Shown here: in pieces, positions 11,280-21,860 of the stretch
Layout: every line of letters begins with the position of its first letter
Position numbering within the stretch: the stretch's first letter is position 1
NCBI GenBank assembly: GCA_963922205.1
Contig: CAWUHX010000008.1
Coordinates: 1,521,282-1,585,281 of the forward strand
Direction: 5' to 3'
Source of the DNA: Romanomermis culicivorax
Lineage: Eukaryota > Nematoda > Enoplea > Mermithida > Mermithidae
Length of the DNA stretch: 64,000 nucleotides
Translations under genes and position numbers: made by a program
The notes under the pieces: generated by a model
Database searches by the model: none
What the model was told of the DNA's origin: nothing
Seen by the model: only the letters and a program-made list of their open reading frames with translations

Positions 11280-12060
11280 ATATTTCAGAATATCCTATAT
11301 GCATGACCTATGTCATACATGTCGATATGTGTTGCTATGATATATTTGTTAATATCTTATATATGTTGATATGTTTTATATGTTCATATGTTGTATATGT
11401 TGATATGTTGAATATGTTGATAAGTTATATATGTTAATAAGTTATATATCTTGATACGTTATATATATTGATATGATTTATATGTTCATATCTTATATAT
11501 GTTGATATGTTATACATGTTAATGTGTTTTGTATGTTGATATGTTATATATGTTGATATGTTATATATGTTGATATGTTATATATGTTTATAAGTTATAT
11601 ATCTTGATACATTATATATATTGATATGATTTATATGTTGATATGTTATATATGTTCATATGTTATATATGTTGATATGTTATATATGTTGATATGCTGT
11701 ACATGTTAATATGTCATATATGTTGATATGTTATATATCTTGTATGTCATATATGTTTATATGTTATATATGTTGATATGTTATACATGTTGATATGATA
11801 TATATGTTGATATGTGGCATATGTTGATGTGTTATCTATGTTGATGTGTTATCTTTGTTAATATGTTACATTATGTTAATATGTTACATATGTTGATATA
11901 TTATATATGTTGATATGCTACATATGTTGATAATATATATATATCGATATGTTAGATATGTTGATGTGTTATATATGCTGATACATTATATATGTTGATA
12001 TATTATATATGTTGATATATTATATGTCAATACGTTATATATGTTGATATGTTTTTATGA
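11280..12060. repeat. AT-rich 17-bp minisatellite (block A)
   Basis: Units of GTTGATATGTTATATAT and close variants with a strict 17-bp step. It lies between the GT31 and DB genes. The block B equivalent (32770-33235) is shorter. Confidence 0.85.
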
Positions 12061-12294
12061 AACCTTATCTATTATCATGCTATGTTGGTGGAGGTATTTA
12101 AAGTAATACTTATTGTTATATATAAATCTATATTTTATTCATTTGTCTAGATTTCATTGAAAAATAAGCAAGTTATACAGTTTCATATTTATTGATGTAT
12201 ATAATCTGTTGGATTACTGTATTCTTCTAGACCATCTTTCCATATGATGTCTTTCTAGCAAGTTTGGCATGTGTCTTATAACTAGTTCTTTTCA

Positions 12295-12595
12295 GGAAAA
12301 ACAGCATTTGACAAATGATTTGTCTCGTATGCACATCAACGACATCAATATAGATCATTAATTACCCTGGTCAAGGTAGGCAAGCTGTTTATTGTTTTGA
12401 AGACTAGTCTAAAACTTTTCTATTTTCTCATTGTTTTTTGGTTCAGGTTTAAAAGTGCCACGTTGTGTGTTGTTCACACATGAAAAAAGACGTTTTTCTT
12501 TTTCAGTATGGCAAGGTTCTTTTTCACAAATGCAATGGAAAGCAAGTGCTGTACGTACGAAGCGTATTTTGACCGGATTCCGTAATTGACTGTAT
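12295..12595 (+). pseudogene. Exon-like relic conserved in blocks A and B
   Basis: The sequence after CTTTTCAG at about 12295 reads QHLTNDLSRMHINDINIDH, then a stop. A splice-like GTCAAG|GTAGGC and a second TTTTTTGGTTCAG acceptor follow, with more in-phase codons (ATLCVVHT.., NAMESKCCTYEAYFDRIP) broken by stops. The same layout occurs at about 33472-33770. It looks like two decayed exons of an unidentified gene; no family was recognised. Confidence 0.3.
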
Positions 12596-12884
12596 AGTGG
12601 ATTTTTTTCTTGTACTCAGAATTGAACAGAAATGCAGGATCTAGAAAGCATTGTCCAGTCAAAATGTTCATCAATTTCATTGATTGGAAAAAGTCACTGC
12701 ATTTTTGTGATACCAGCAAATTTCTAGGTTTCAGTAAATTATGGACTTTTGCCGAATAGGCTGAGTTTATATATCATTCTAGTTAAAACTTGATTTTTTT
12801 GATCTAAATCATCCCCATTTTCCTTAAGAATATTCACTTTTGTTAGGAAAGTTGAATTCAAGAAAAAACACATTCTAGTCGAAT

Positions 12885-14554
12885 ATGGCTCAACAATTAC
12901 TCTATACGATATCCATATCCATCATATCTGCTCTGGCGGTAGTTTATTTCCTATTGTCATTAAAATTTCGGAATGTGTTGATTATCGAAGAAATAGAAAC
13001 TTGGCAAAATATAAACGGCCTGTCGATGAAGCGGGCTAATGAACTTTTCTTCAACTGTTGTCGATCGGTACGTATGCCGGAAAAGTGCCTGCCATTATGT
13101 AGATATGATATGGATGTGGTGAGTTGCTAAATTTTGGTGTGGAACCTGCTTGATGGAAAAAATGTTTTTTCTACTTCTGTAATGCTGAAATTGCTAGATT
13201 TTGAACCCATGCTGATTATTCCAAAAAAAAAAACCTAAAAATGGTAAATGTCGTTTATGAGAAATCCTGGGTGTTGCATCTGGAATAATGACTGAACTAA
13301 GTTGAAAATGTTGTGCAGGTCTTTCCTTGAGGGCTTAAGAAAAGATTGGTGCTGGTCTGAACTGACCTGTTAGAGCTAATTCCTTGGTGGTGCCTCGGAA
13401 ATAATGTAACAGTGCTGTTCAGCATACCTGGCAACAATGATAAACTTACTTTAGTTACGCAGCCTCACACAGAAACCACGTAGTCTACTAGGAGAGATCA
13501 GGAATCCCCTCAGGGATAAACTTACTTGCTGGATCCCCTGGCGGGTCTTCCAGGGTTTTCAATCAGCAAGCTGGCGCCTGGGTCTTTGGACCTTTGCTCC
13601 AATGGGTCAAAAGCTCCACTTCTATTCAAATGTCTGCGTGGCCGGCCTTCCAATTCCTTGATTTGCATGGCAATTTCCCAACGCAACTTGCCATCAACAG
13701 GGTGCCCAACAAAAATAGATTAGCTTCAGAAGCTGCTAAGTAGTTTAATAGGTTAACTAACACAACATTCAATAGTAATATATACAGAATAGTACAATAA
13801 ATAACTGAATGACTATACAAAGTAACATGACTTGTATATTATCAGAGAGTATTCTAGAACATTGTAGAATGTACATGAACAGAATATTATAGAATATTGT
13901 GGAAGCTTCTAGAATTTTCTATGAAAAAGTTGTACAAGAGATGTACCTGCACATCATATATGGTGTCTTGAATAATGACTGGACCAAGTTGAAAATAGAT
14001 TAGCCTTAGGATAACTGGAAAACATCGCTGGTAAATAGCCAAGTTCAATAAGGCTAACTAACACAATCAAAGTACTAAATAATACAACAGATAAACAATG
14101 AATGAACGAAACAACACAGCTTATATACTATCACAGAAAATCACGGAATGTTCTAGAACAATGTAGAATGTAAGAGAATACTATGGAATATTGTGGAAGG
14201 TTCTAGAACTTTCTGGTACAATGTAAAAATTTCTGATTCATTTTTATCAACAATTTCTAGTCCGAAGGATGGTCCATGGCTGACGTGCAAGATCGTAAAT
14301 CGTGCGACATTGTCGAAAACGTGGAACTTTTGTTCAAATGCGCCAACGGAATGCATAAACAGCATGATTTGAGGCCATGTTGCCAGAAATACGGGGCCAT
14401 AAAGAGCAAACTTCGAGAGGAAGATACATGTTCGCAATTTTGCCACCCTCATCAAAGCGAAGAATTTTTGCTGAAACCGGAAACAATATTTTGCGCCTCA
14501 AGATTGAAAGTTATCGGTTATTGTCACTTTATCCATTTGGATGACAAAAAATGA
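12885..14554 (+). CDS. DB-module membrane protein, copy A
   Basis: Exon 1 is 12885-13118 (donor GTGAGT) and exon 2 is 14261-14554 (acceptor AATTTCTAG). The join is in phase and gives 175 residues. Residues about 6-25 (YTISISIISALAVVYFLLS) form a signal anchor or uncleaved signal. A Cys-rich region then matches the nematode DB module (Pfam DB type): NCCRSVRMPEKCLPLCRY in exon 1, CANGMHKQHDLRPCCQKYGA, then CSQFC and a final pair of Cys (FCASRL..GYCHF). DB modules are extracellular disulphide domains, mostly of unknown function, found in nematode secreted and membrane proteins. The gene lies 2.4 kb downstream of GT31 copy A, and the pair is duplicated together. The intron carries heat-shock-element-like arrays and a conserved 410-bp block. 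The ATG at 12885 gives the hydrophobic N-terminus and is conserved in copies B and C. Confidence 0.75.
13318..13730. repeat. Conserved intronic block of the DB genes (copy A)
   Basis: Equivalent of 4158-4570 and 34483-34860, at the same place relative to exon 1. No coding signal is shared between copies. Confidence 0.6.
13902..14213. promoter_or_regulatory. Heat-shock-element cluster in DB copy A intron
   Basis: GAAGCTTCTAGAATTTTC at 13902-13919 (four perfect units), GAATGTTCTAGAA at 14146-14158 (three) and GAAGGTTCTAGAACTTTC at 14196-14213 (four). The last ends 47 bp before the exon 2 acceptor. Spacing is kept in copies B and C. Confidence 0.55.
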
Positions 14555-14579
14555 TAATTGTTGTTTTAGCACTTGTTAT

Positions 14580-15165
14580 TTTTTTGGATTTTTCTGTAAA
14601 AGTTACTAGAAATAATTACAAAATGCAAATATTTTAGATAGCTTTTTTGAAATTTTCAACTATTTTTCGATAATTTGGACTACTTTTAGAAATTTTTGAA
14701 TATTTTTTCAACACTTTTTCGTGAATTCAGATATTTTCCTCAATGGTTAGTTTAAACAACTTTGGAAATTTTTGACAATTTCAACCATTTTTCAAAAGTT
14801 TTTCACAACTTATTTGATTATCCCAACAATTTTTTTTGCATTTTTGCTTAGTTTTCTTTAAAATTTGAACAACATTTTACAAATTTTGTAAATTTTTTGA
14901 CAAATATTGTAAAACTTTTCTCTACATTTTCAATGTCTTTTTGCAAATTTTTTTGACAATTTCATTAACTTATCCTACATTTTTGACAATTTTTTGGCGA
15001 TTTTCAAGAACTTTTTGGAATTCTTCGACAATTTTTTGGGCAATTTTCCACAATTTTCTGAAATTTTTTTAAATTTTTTCGACAATACCATCAAATATTC
15101 CTGGAAGATTTAGAAAGACATTGTTCGTCCAAAAAATGCTTTATGATCAATTTTGACTTCACTAC
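14580..15165. repeat. T-rich degenerate repeat downstream of DB copy A
   Basis: Irregular units such as TTTTTGACAATTTTC, aligned with 35760-36700 in block B and similar in style to 21430-21830. No gene seen. Confidence 0.6.
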
Positions 15166-15169
15166 TATT

Positions 15170-16265
15170 TTTTTAATGTATTTCATGTTAGAACATATTC
15201 TTTGTTATAACATATCTCATGTAATAATGTATTCTTTGTTAGAAGATATACCGTGTAATAACAAATCCCATGTTATAACATATTGTATGTCATAACATAT
15301 CTCATATTATAACATATCCCATTTTGTAACTTAATATATATCACATTATAGCATATCCCACATTATAACATGTTCCATATTATAATGTATCCTGTTTTAT
15401 TATATATCACCCGTTTTAACATATCCCATATTGTAGCTTTATAGTATCCTACATTATAACATGTTCCATGTTATAATGTATTCTATGTTATTACATATAA
15501 CATGTTTTAACAAATCCCATATTATAGCATTATAGTATCCTACATTATAACATATTGCATGTTATAACGTAGATAAGTTTTTTACTCAAATAATTTAATA
15601 TGTTACAACATAGGGCTATGTTGTAGCATAGGGTCATCTTATAACACATGGCTTCGATATAGAAAATTTTTTGGAAAAAACCCTTTTTTTATGTTATGAC
15701 ATAGATCAGTGATTGTTATAACATAGTGCAATGTTATAACATATGATGTATAACATGAGATATATTATAGGATAGGGAATGTTATAACATGTGTATTTTT
15801 TGATGTGGAATATGTATTGATGCGTGACATGTTATAACATTAGACATGTTAAAACATGTGATGTGTTATAACATGTTCTAGGTTATAGCGTATCGCTTGT
15901 TATAACGTACATTATGTTATAAAACACTCCATGTTATAACATACACCCTCATGTTATGGCATATTTTATGTTGTAGCATAGCTCCCAATGTTACAACATA
16001 CACTGTGTGATAACATACTTTGTGTTATAACTTATGTACCCTGTGTTATACCATCTTCCTCTGTAATAACTTACCCAGTGTTACAACATAGCTCCTCTTG
16101 TTATAATGTAGCCCCTGTTATACCATGCTCCCATTTTATAAGATTCCTGATGTTATAACATGCGGTATGTTTCAGCATGGGATATGTTATAACATAGTAT
16201 GCATTATTACACAATTCCTAACATTGTATTTGTAATAACATAGACAATGTATAACATAACTGATG
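15170..16265. repeat. 17-bp palindrome-rich minisatellite (ATGTTATAACAT)
   Basis: Consecutive units such as TTATAACATATCCCACA and TTATAACATGTTCCATA step by 17 bp in the left part. The core ATGTTATAACAT is its own reverse complement. The right part is more irregular. No gene. Confidence 0.75.
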
Positions 16266-16995
16266 GAGTCACCAACTGACTGATCAATTGTTGAATCAAC
16301 ATATTGAGTGATCAGCTGACTGTATTTTGGGAATAAGTGCAATAACTAGGGATAGTTAACCTGCAGCTACCTAGCAACAGCCTGATGAACAAAAGTTATA
16401 TTTTGAACTAACTGCAACAGTTGTTAAATGTGAATCTACAGTCCTTTAGCAGTTGCATAATCTATAACAGTTAAATTGCCCACTGTATTTCAGGAATAAC
16501 TGCAACAACTAACAGTTATTAACCTGTAGTCAATCAGTGGGACTATCACTGTTACATGGCATTATAACTTTGGCAGGTAGTTTTTGGAGAAATCACATGT
16601 TCAAAACATGAAAAAAAAATTGTTTATTTAAACTAGTCGCATTAGAAAGTAATCCTTCAATGGAAAACATAGGTTTTAGTCTAATGTAGGCCACACTTGG
16701 TAGGCTTTGTAGGCGTTTGTTTCATGGCAAACAAAAGAAAAAACAAAAATTTCAAAACATTATATAAATGGTAAATTTTGAAATCGGCCCATCGTCAAAA
16801 CAGAGAGCAATGATTGCGAAATTATTATCTACTTGTTTTTTACTATATTTGGTATCTTGCAATTCTGAAAGAGAGTTTCTAAATTGGCTTACTGTAGAAT
16901 GGGCAAGGAAATCTGCGACAGGTTGAATGAAGCATTCTTTTCCAGTGGCTATTATTCCCCATACAATCACATTAAAATGGGAATAGAACGGTTAA
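16266..16995. other. No gene recognised
   Basis: Moderately AT-rich. It contains a diverged duplication around AGTTAACCTGCAG and AGTTATTAACCTGTAG, about 160 bp apart. The minus-strand frame at 16752-16970 has no recognisable domain or splice context. Confidence 0.4.
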
Positions 16996-17260
16996 CCGAC
17001 AACTGAGCACCAGACATTTGAGCCCCGACAACTGAGCGCCGACTATTAAATGCATCATCATTGGGCGTTTTTTTTCATTTAATGAGGCCAATGCCTAAGC
17101 CTAAGCCTAAGCCTAAGCCTAAGCCTAAGCCTAAGCCTTAGCCTAAGCCTAAGCCTAAGCCTAAGCCTAAGCCTAAGCCTAAGCCTAAGCCTAAGCCTAA
17201 GCCTAAGCCTAAGCCTAAGTCATGGTGCTCAGTTGTTGGCGCTCAGCTCAATTGTCGGGT
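16996..17260. mobile_element. Candidate small inverted-repeat element around a telomeric array
   Basis: The left arm has CCGACAACTGAGCACC (16996-17011) and CCGACAACTGAGCGCC. The right arm (17224-17259) has GGTGCTCAGTTGTTGGCGCTC and CAATTGTCGGG, largely the reverse complement. The arms bracket an exact GCCTAA array. This suggests a MITE-like unit carrying telomere repeats; no target duplication was identified. Confidence 0.4.
17093..17218. repeat. Interstitial nematode-type telomeric repeat, 21 copies
   Basis: 126 bp of GCCTAA, reading TTAGGC on the minus strand. There is a single variant unit, GCCTTA at 17135-17140. TTAGGC is the telomere repeat of nematodes. Gene-poor but unique-looking sequence lies on both sides, so this is internal rather than a chromosome end. 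Confidence 0.95.
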
Positions 17261-17362
17261 CATGGAATATAACACACAATAATACGGTGGTGAGTGACAT
17301 TTCCATAGTATACCTACTACCTTTTTCAGCCTATGACAATTAGAATAGTTTTTAACCAATCC

Positions 17363-17945
17363 TTGCTCACACTGGAGTTTGATCACTGAACTTTGAGATT
17401 GTTAGTCGAGAGTTGTAACCACTGGGCCACTGAGCCAACAACAATTTGCAAACAATATTTCGAAAAAAAAGTTGAATAAACTTTGACCACTTTTAACTCT
17501 ATGGAAAATAGTTCAGAGTTGTATTTTTGGATTGTAACTTTTGTTGAGGGTAAAGCCCCACCTATATACGATTGCCACAACTGATTAAGTTTCAAAGCAG
17601 GAGTTAAGCTTAGTCCGGCTCTTGAACCTGGGACCTTGCGGCTATTGTCCACATGCTCTAACCAACTGTGCCAACTTAGCAATGCCAAAAGCACTCTCAA
17701 GTTACAACAATTCATAGTTGAGGTGATTACAGCGAGCCCTCTCCTCAACGTCCCTCGGCTGCTGAATTCAATGGACTGTCGAGGTCTTAAGGCAACCTGT
17801 TCCCATTACTTGGGTCCTCAATGAAAGTTAGGCTCAGTGTAACACTTGAACCTGAGGCCTGGTGGCTATCATCCACATGCTACAACCAAATGAGTCAACC
17901 AAGCAGCTGGAAAGGTGCACTCAACTAGGTGGTATGGATGCTGTG
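17363..17945 (-). mobile_element. Cluster of tRNA-derived SINEs
   Basis: On the minus strand three tRNA-like heads occur: TGGCTCAGTGG..(17363-17445), TGGCACAGTTGGTTAGAGC..GGTTCAAGAGCC (about 17605-17680) and TTGACTCATTTGGTTGTAGC..AGGTTCAAGTG (about 17835-17915). These resemble the A and B boxes of Pol III promoters. The 150-bp spacer between the last two heads matches the SINE body at 36895-37060. No intact tRNA fold was seen, so these are SINEs rather than tRNA genes. The frame at 17383-17748 is a shadow of them. Confidence 0.6.
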
Positions 17946-17989
17946 GCCATTCTCAACATAAGTATGAATGCAACATGGCACACTGCCAT

Positions 17990-18840
17990 GTCACTCCAAC
18001 AAATGAAATTTTGATCCAGTTGTTGGGCAACCAATCATATTTAACAACATTTTTCCACTGCGCAATCTGATTGGTCGTGGTTGTCATGGGCGTGGCCATG
18101 ATGTGAAGTATAGATGCCATCTTCACAAGCCGGCTAGCTCCAGGGGCTGTGACCAATCAACTTTCAGTGCATGTGACATACAACCAATCATTTTTCAGGA
18201 TGCAATCTGATTGGTCTCAGCCATCAGTACCATGGATTTACACATGTTCATTGCCCCAACAGCTGCGTGACCGATCGAATTTCAGTCGATGCAACACATA
18301 GCTGACTTTTTTTCTGAGCACAATCTCCTTAGGTGCAGCTGGTGCTGGCATAACTTTACGTGCAGTCGCAGCTGCAGCAACTGTGTGACCAATCAAATTT
18401 CAGTGCACGTGATCCTCAACCAATTTTTTTCTGAACACAATCTCATTGGTCCCGGCTGCTGCTGCCCTAACTTTACGTGCAGTTGCAGCTGCAGCAGCTG
18501 TGTGACCAATCAAATTTCAGTGCATGTGATACACAACCAATCATTTCTTGGGGCACAATGTGATTGGTCCCAGCCACCATTACCGTGGATTTACATGCGG
18601 CAATTGTCCTAGCAGCTGTGTGATGAATCAAATATCAGTGCATGTGATCCACAACCAATTTTTTCGATGGCACGATCCCATAGGTCCCAGCTGCTGGTTG
18701 CAGCAGCTGTGCAACCATTGAAATTTCAGTGCGCCTGATGCCCAATGCAACCAATGACGTCAAATGCAACCAATCAGATTCAAGATCACTTTTTATCCTG
18801 CAATCTGATTGGCTGAAGCAGCTGCTGTGGTTACAGATGT
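17990..18840. repeat. Degenerate ~118-bp tandem repeat with CCAAT/ATTGG pairs
   Basis: The anchor GACCAATCAAATTTCAGTGC (variants) occurs at 18151, 18269, 18387, 18504, 18622 and 18712, a step of 117-119 bp until the last. Each unit has CCAATCA and, about 60 bp on, TGATTGG/CATTGG in the opposite sense, with CAGCTG boxes between. Confidence 0.75.
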
Positions 18841-18879
18841 TTTTTTTGATAGAAAATATGGCCATGTCACTGTGAGTGG

Positions 18880-20330
18880 CATGCTGTGACCCCCTTGGGT
18901 GGCTCGCTGGATTTCTACTTTGTGAACCTGACCCGGCTAGTACTGAATATAGGAGGGCCTATAGGGTACTATGGTGTTGCCCTTGGGTTCTGCTGTAGAG
19001 TAATGGACAACCCCACCAGGTCAGGGGTAAATCCCTGGTCCCATTCAGTGAGAATGAAGGACAAGGCCATTTGTGGAATAGCCTAATGAAGGGGGACCCC
19101 ATTGTAAACCTAAATCTCCTTTCTGGCCCTAACCCAATAGGTACAAGGGCTCCTCTAACTGAGGGGAATCTCAAGGGACAACGAACTTAGGAAAGGGTCC
19201 CCAAAATACACTGTCAACAACAATAATCCCCTGAGAAGACTTACCTAGTCCTTTTCTCAAATACGATTTGGTGTTGGGGTGACAGGTCCCTGTTGATCCA
19301 CAGGTTCACTGGTTCACAGATCCTGGATGGCGGGAATGGAGGGTGACAGCGATCTGGTTAGGTTGAGGGGTGATGCAAACGATCCACGGATGGAGCCCCA
19401 GGAGGTAACTAGGCGCAAGGGGCAACAGGTATATTCCTGAATAGGACTCGGGTGGTGGAAGCAGTGGACACAATAAACGTATGCAAATTTATTGGTAACT
19501 GTAGGGCGGCCCATGCAATACAAAATAAAATTATACATAAACTTTGAGGGATGCAGAGGCAGAGCTAAAAACACAAGGAAAACTTGGAAAGCCTAAAAAT
19601 GAGTATAAAACTACCAAAACAGGCCCTTTCCAAGGACCTCGTAGACCTACAGTGTGCCTTGGGTGGAGCTAACAAGGCTTCTGCAGCAGAAATTTGGGCA
19701 GAGGATACCTATGGTCACATAGACATTTTCCAGTTCGAATATGTTAAGCAATGAGGTGAGTTTCACTCTCCATGCTAAAACATACGAACGTCATTTAGAG
19801 AGAGTCTCCAAATTAGTCGTTTTGTGTTGCAAAACATCGCTAGTTTTTACTGATAAGAGGTGCACGTAATGCTCCAGTTATGGCCATGAGCTCTTAGTGC
19901 TTATCTGGCGGAAATTCTGATCAAGGGGTTACATACTGTAGTCTACAGAAATGACAAAGAGGTAATGGAAAATGAAACACAAAAAATGTGCGTAAAATGT
20001 AATGAACGAAACAGAAAATAAGAGTAAGTAACTGTTAAAAACAAAAAGTGACGAAAACATAAAGTATTGACATGATGTAAATCCCGTGACATTAAGCAAA
20101 ATTGATCGGCACATGACAAGAGCAACAAGATTAACGACACCTACTGAAAATTAATGTGATAGGTGTAAAACACGATGAGTGTAAAGATACAAAATTGTAA
20201 CGTTGCATACGAAAGTCAACAATACATATACAAGCGCAAAAAACTGGGAAAAAATTATGCAAATCAGGCGCAAATGGAGGAACAAGAATAACAACGCATA
20301 ATAAAAACTAATCTGCTAATTGTAAAACAC
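18880..20330. other. No gene recognised; mixed intergenic DNA
   Basis: 18880-19740 is GC-richer and looks like transposon or UTR-type sequence, but no coding domain or terminal repeat could be assigned. 19740-20330 is AT-rich. A short repeat (AATTGTAAAACACGATGGGTGTAAA-like) occurs near 20160 and 20320, just before the TIL exon. Confidence 0.35.
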
Positions 20331-20404
20331 GATGGGTGTAAACCCAAAAAATTGTAAAGTTGCATGTAAAATGTTACAATACATAAAAATGTTGCATTTT
20401 TCAG

Positions 20405-20637
20405 ACTCGGAAGTGCTGCCAAAGGGTGATCATAAACAATGTTCGGCTCATGAACAATATAGCGATTGCGCCCATTTGCCGCCAAAATGTCAACATTCGT
20501 GCCCCAATGCGCCACCAACCGGCATTCGATGCACGGAAATGTGCGCCAAAGGATGCGTATGCAAGACAGGCTACGTGCGTGATCCGAGCAAAGATTACAA
20601 GTGCGTGTTGGAGGCCAACTGCGAAAAAAAGGCTTGA
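20405..20637 (+). CDS. TIL-domain (trypsin inhibitor-like, Cys-rich) protein, last exon
   Basis: After a good acceptor (GCATTTTTCAG, ending 20404) the exon encodes about 76 residues to TGA at 20635-20637. Ten cysteines fit the TIL pattern: QCSAHEQYSDC, KCQHSC, RCTEMCAKGCVC, YKC and NC. The GCVCKTGYVRD segment is the usual TIL core, and the small domain is held by five disulphides. Nematode TIL proteins are mostly secreted serine-protease inhibitors (Ascaris-type) or modules of larger secreted proteins. The reactive-site loop would lie around PPTGIRC, but the target protease cannot be inferred. A signal-peptide exon is expected upstream and was not found. Extending the frame upstream to the ATG at 20332 adds residues that look like intron sequence. 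A poly(A) signal follows at 20743. Confidence 0.75.
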
Positions 20638-20742
20638 AAATGTCATTTTGTTGATAATGATCAGAAAGTAACATATTTTGCTCACCATCGTGAGCTTACT
20701 GTATCTAAATGTGATTGGCTTGCTGCAATTTTGTTTGCTACA

Positions 20743-20748
20743 AATAAA
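20743..20748 (+). terminator. AATAAA polyadenylation signal of the TIL gene
   Basis: AATAAA, 106 bp after the TIL stop codon on the same strand. Confidence 0.45.
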
Positions 20749-20934
20749 TGAGGAAAGAAGCCATGGTCATGACCTCGTGCATCGGTGTATTACTTATTGT
20801 AGAAAAATTCGACAATTTTGAAGAGCCAATCAACGAGGCCAAAAAATTTTGAAGGAATCAATAGCTCTGCCTCCGATGTTAACGCATGGAGTGGCTGAAA
20901 TGAGATACAATAGCTAAAACGACATAGCTTTGGA

Positions 20935-21430
20935 GGGCTTAGTTCAGCAAACAGCTTTTCCTATTACAGTAACTATTGTAAAATTTTTTCCAAAATTTGT
21001 CTTACTGTAAGTATGTAAATTTTGATGTTTATGTTTTTCTACTTTTTGTCTTACTGTAGTTTTTTTTCCTGAAACAACAGCTTGAGGGGCCCAGTTTAGC
21101 AACCAGTCTCCCTGTTGCTTATTGTATGTTCATGTACGAAATTACAGTAACTATTGTAAAATTTTTTCAGAAAATTTGTCTTACCGTAACTATGCAAATT
21201 TTGATGTTCAGGTTCTTCAACTTTTTTGCCTTACTGTACTTTTTTCTCCAAATAGCATATGCTAGTTTGAGCACCCAGTTCAGCAACCAGTTTTGCCAAT
21301 TACAGTAACTACTGTAAAAATTTTCCAAAATTTGTTCAACTGTAACTATGGAAATTTTGATGTTCAGGTTCTTAAATTTTCTTGCCTTACTGCACTTTTT
21401 TTCTCCAAATGACATATGCCAGTTTGAGCA
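20935..21430. repeat. Three diverged tandem copies of a 150-195 bp unit
   Basis: Each copy contains AGTTCAGCAAACAG or a variant, then TTACAGTAACTATTGTAAAA, GCAAATTTTGATGTTCAGG and a TTACTGTA-rich end. Starts lie near 20941, 21093 and 21288. No gene. Confidence 0.6.
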
Positions 21431-21835
21431 ACAATTTCATTAACTTTTTTTGAAATCTTCATCGAAATTTTTGACAATTTCATCAAGTTCCTGAACATTT
21501 TCAACAATTTTTTGTAAATTTTCAATAATTTTCTGACGATTTTCTCAATTTTCTCATACGTTTTTTTAACAATCTCAACAACTTTTTGAAAATTTTTGAC
21601 AACTTTTTCGCTATTTTTACTTGAATTTCCTAAAATTTGACATTCTCTTTCTGAAACTTAAAAACCTTGTGTTTTCTTTCAAAAAAATAATCTTTTAAAA
21701 TCTTGCAAATTTTGTAAACTTTCTGGGCACCTTTTTAAGTTTTTTGGACATTTTCAACTTCTTTTTGAAAATTTTCCACAACGTTTTTTGACAAATTGTT
21801 TTTTTTTTGATAAATACTCAATGATCAACCATAGT
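21431..21835. repeat. T-rich degenerate repeat
   Basis: Same style as 14580-15165 and 35760-36700 (TTTTTGACAATTTTC-like units). No coding features. Confidence 0.5.
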
Positions 21836-21860
21836 CAATGCTGAAGTACTGTGGCATAGT

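Larger units (their letters stand above)
8338..15165 (+). repeat. Segmental duplication, block A (GT31 + DB gene pair)
   Basis: Collinear with 29252-36700. The similarity starts at ATTGGTCCATTTTGTC, passes through the GT31 gene, the AT minisatellite, an exon-like relic and the DB gene, and ends near CCAAAAAATGCTT. Exons and introns both align, so this was a DNA-level duplication, not retroposition. Confidence 0.85.

Noticed and set aside
17093-17218. True chromosome end
   Set aside because: Only 126 bp, with tens of kilobases of sequence on both sides.
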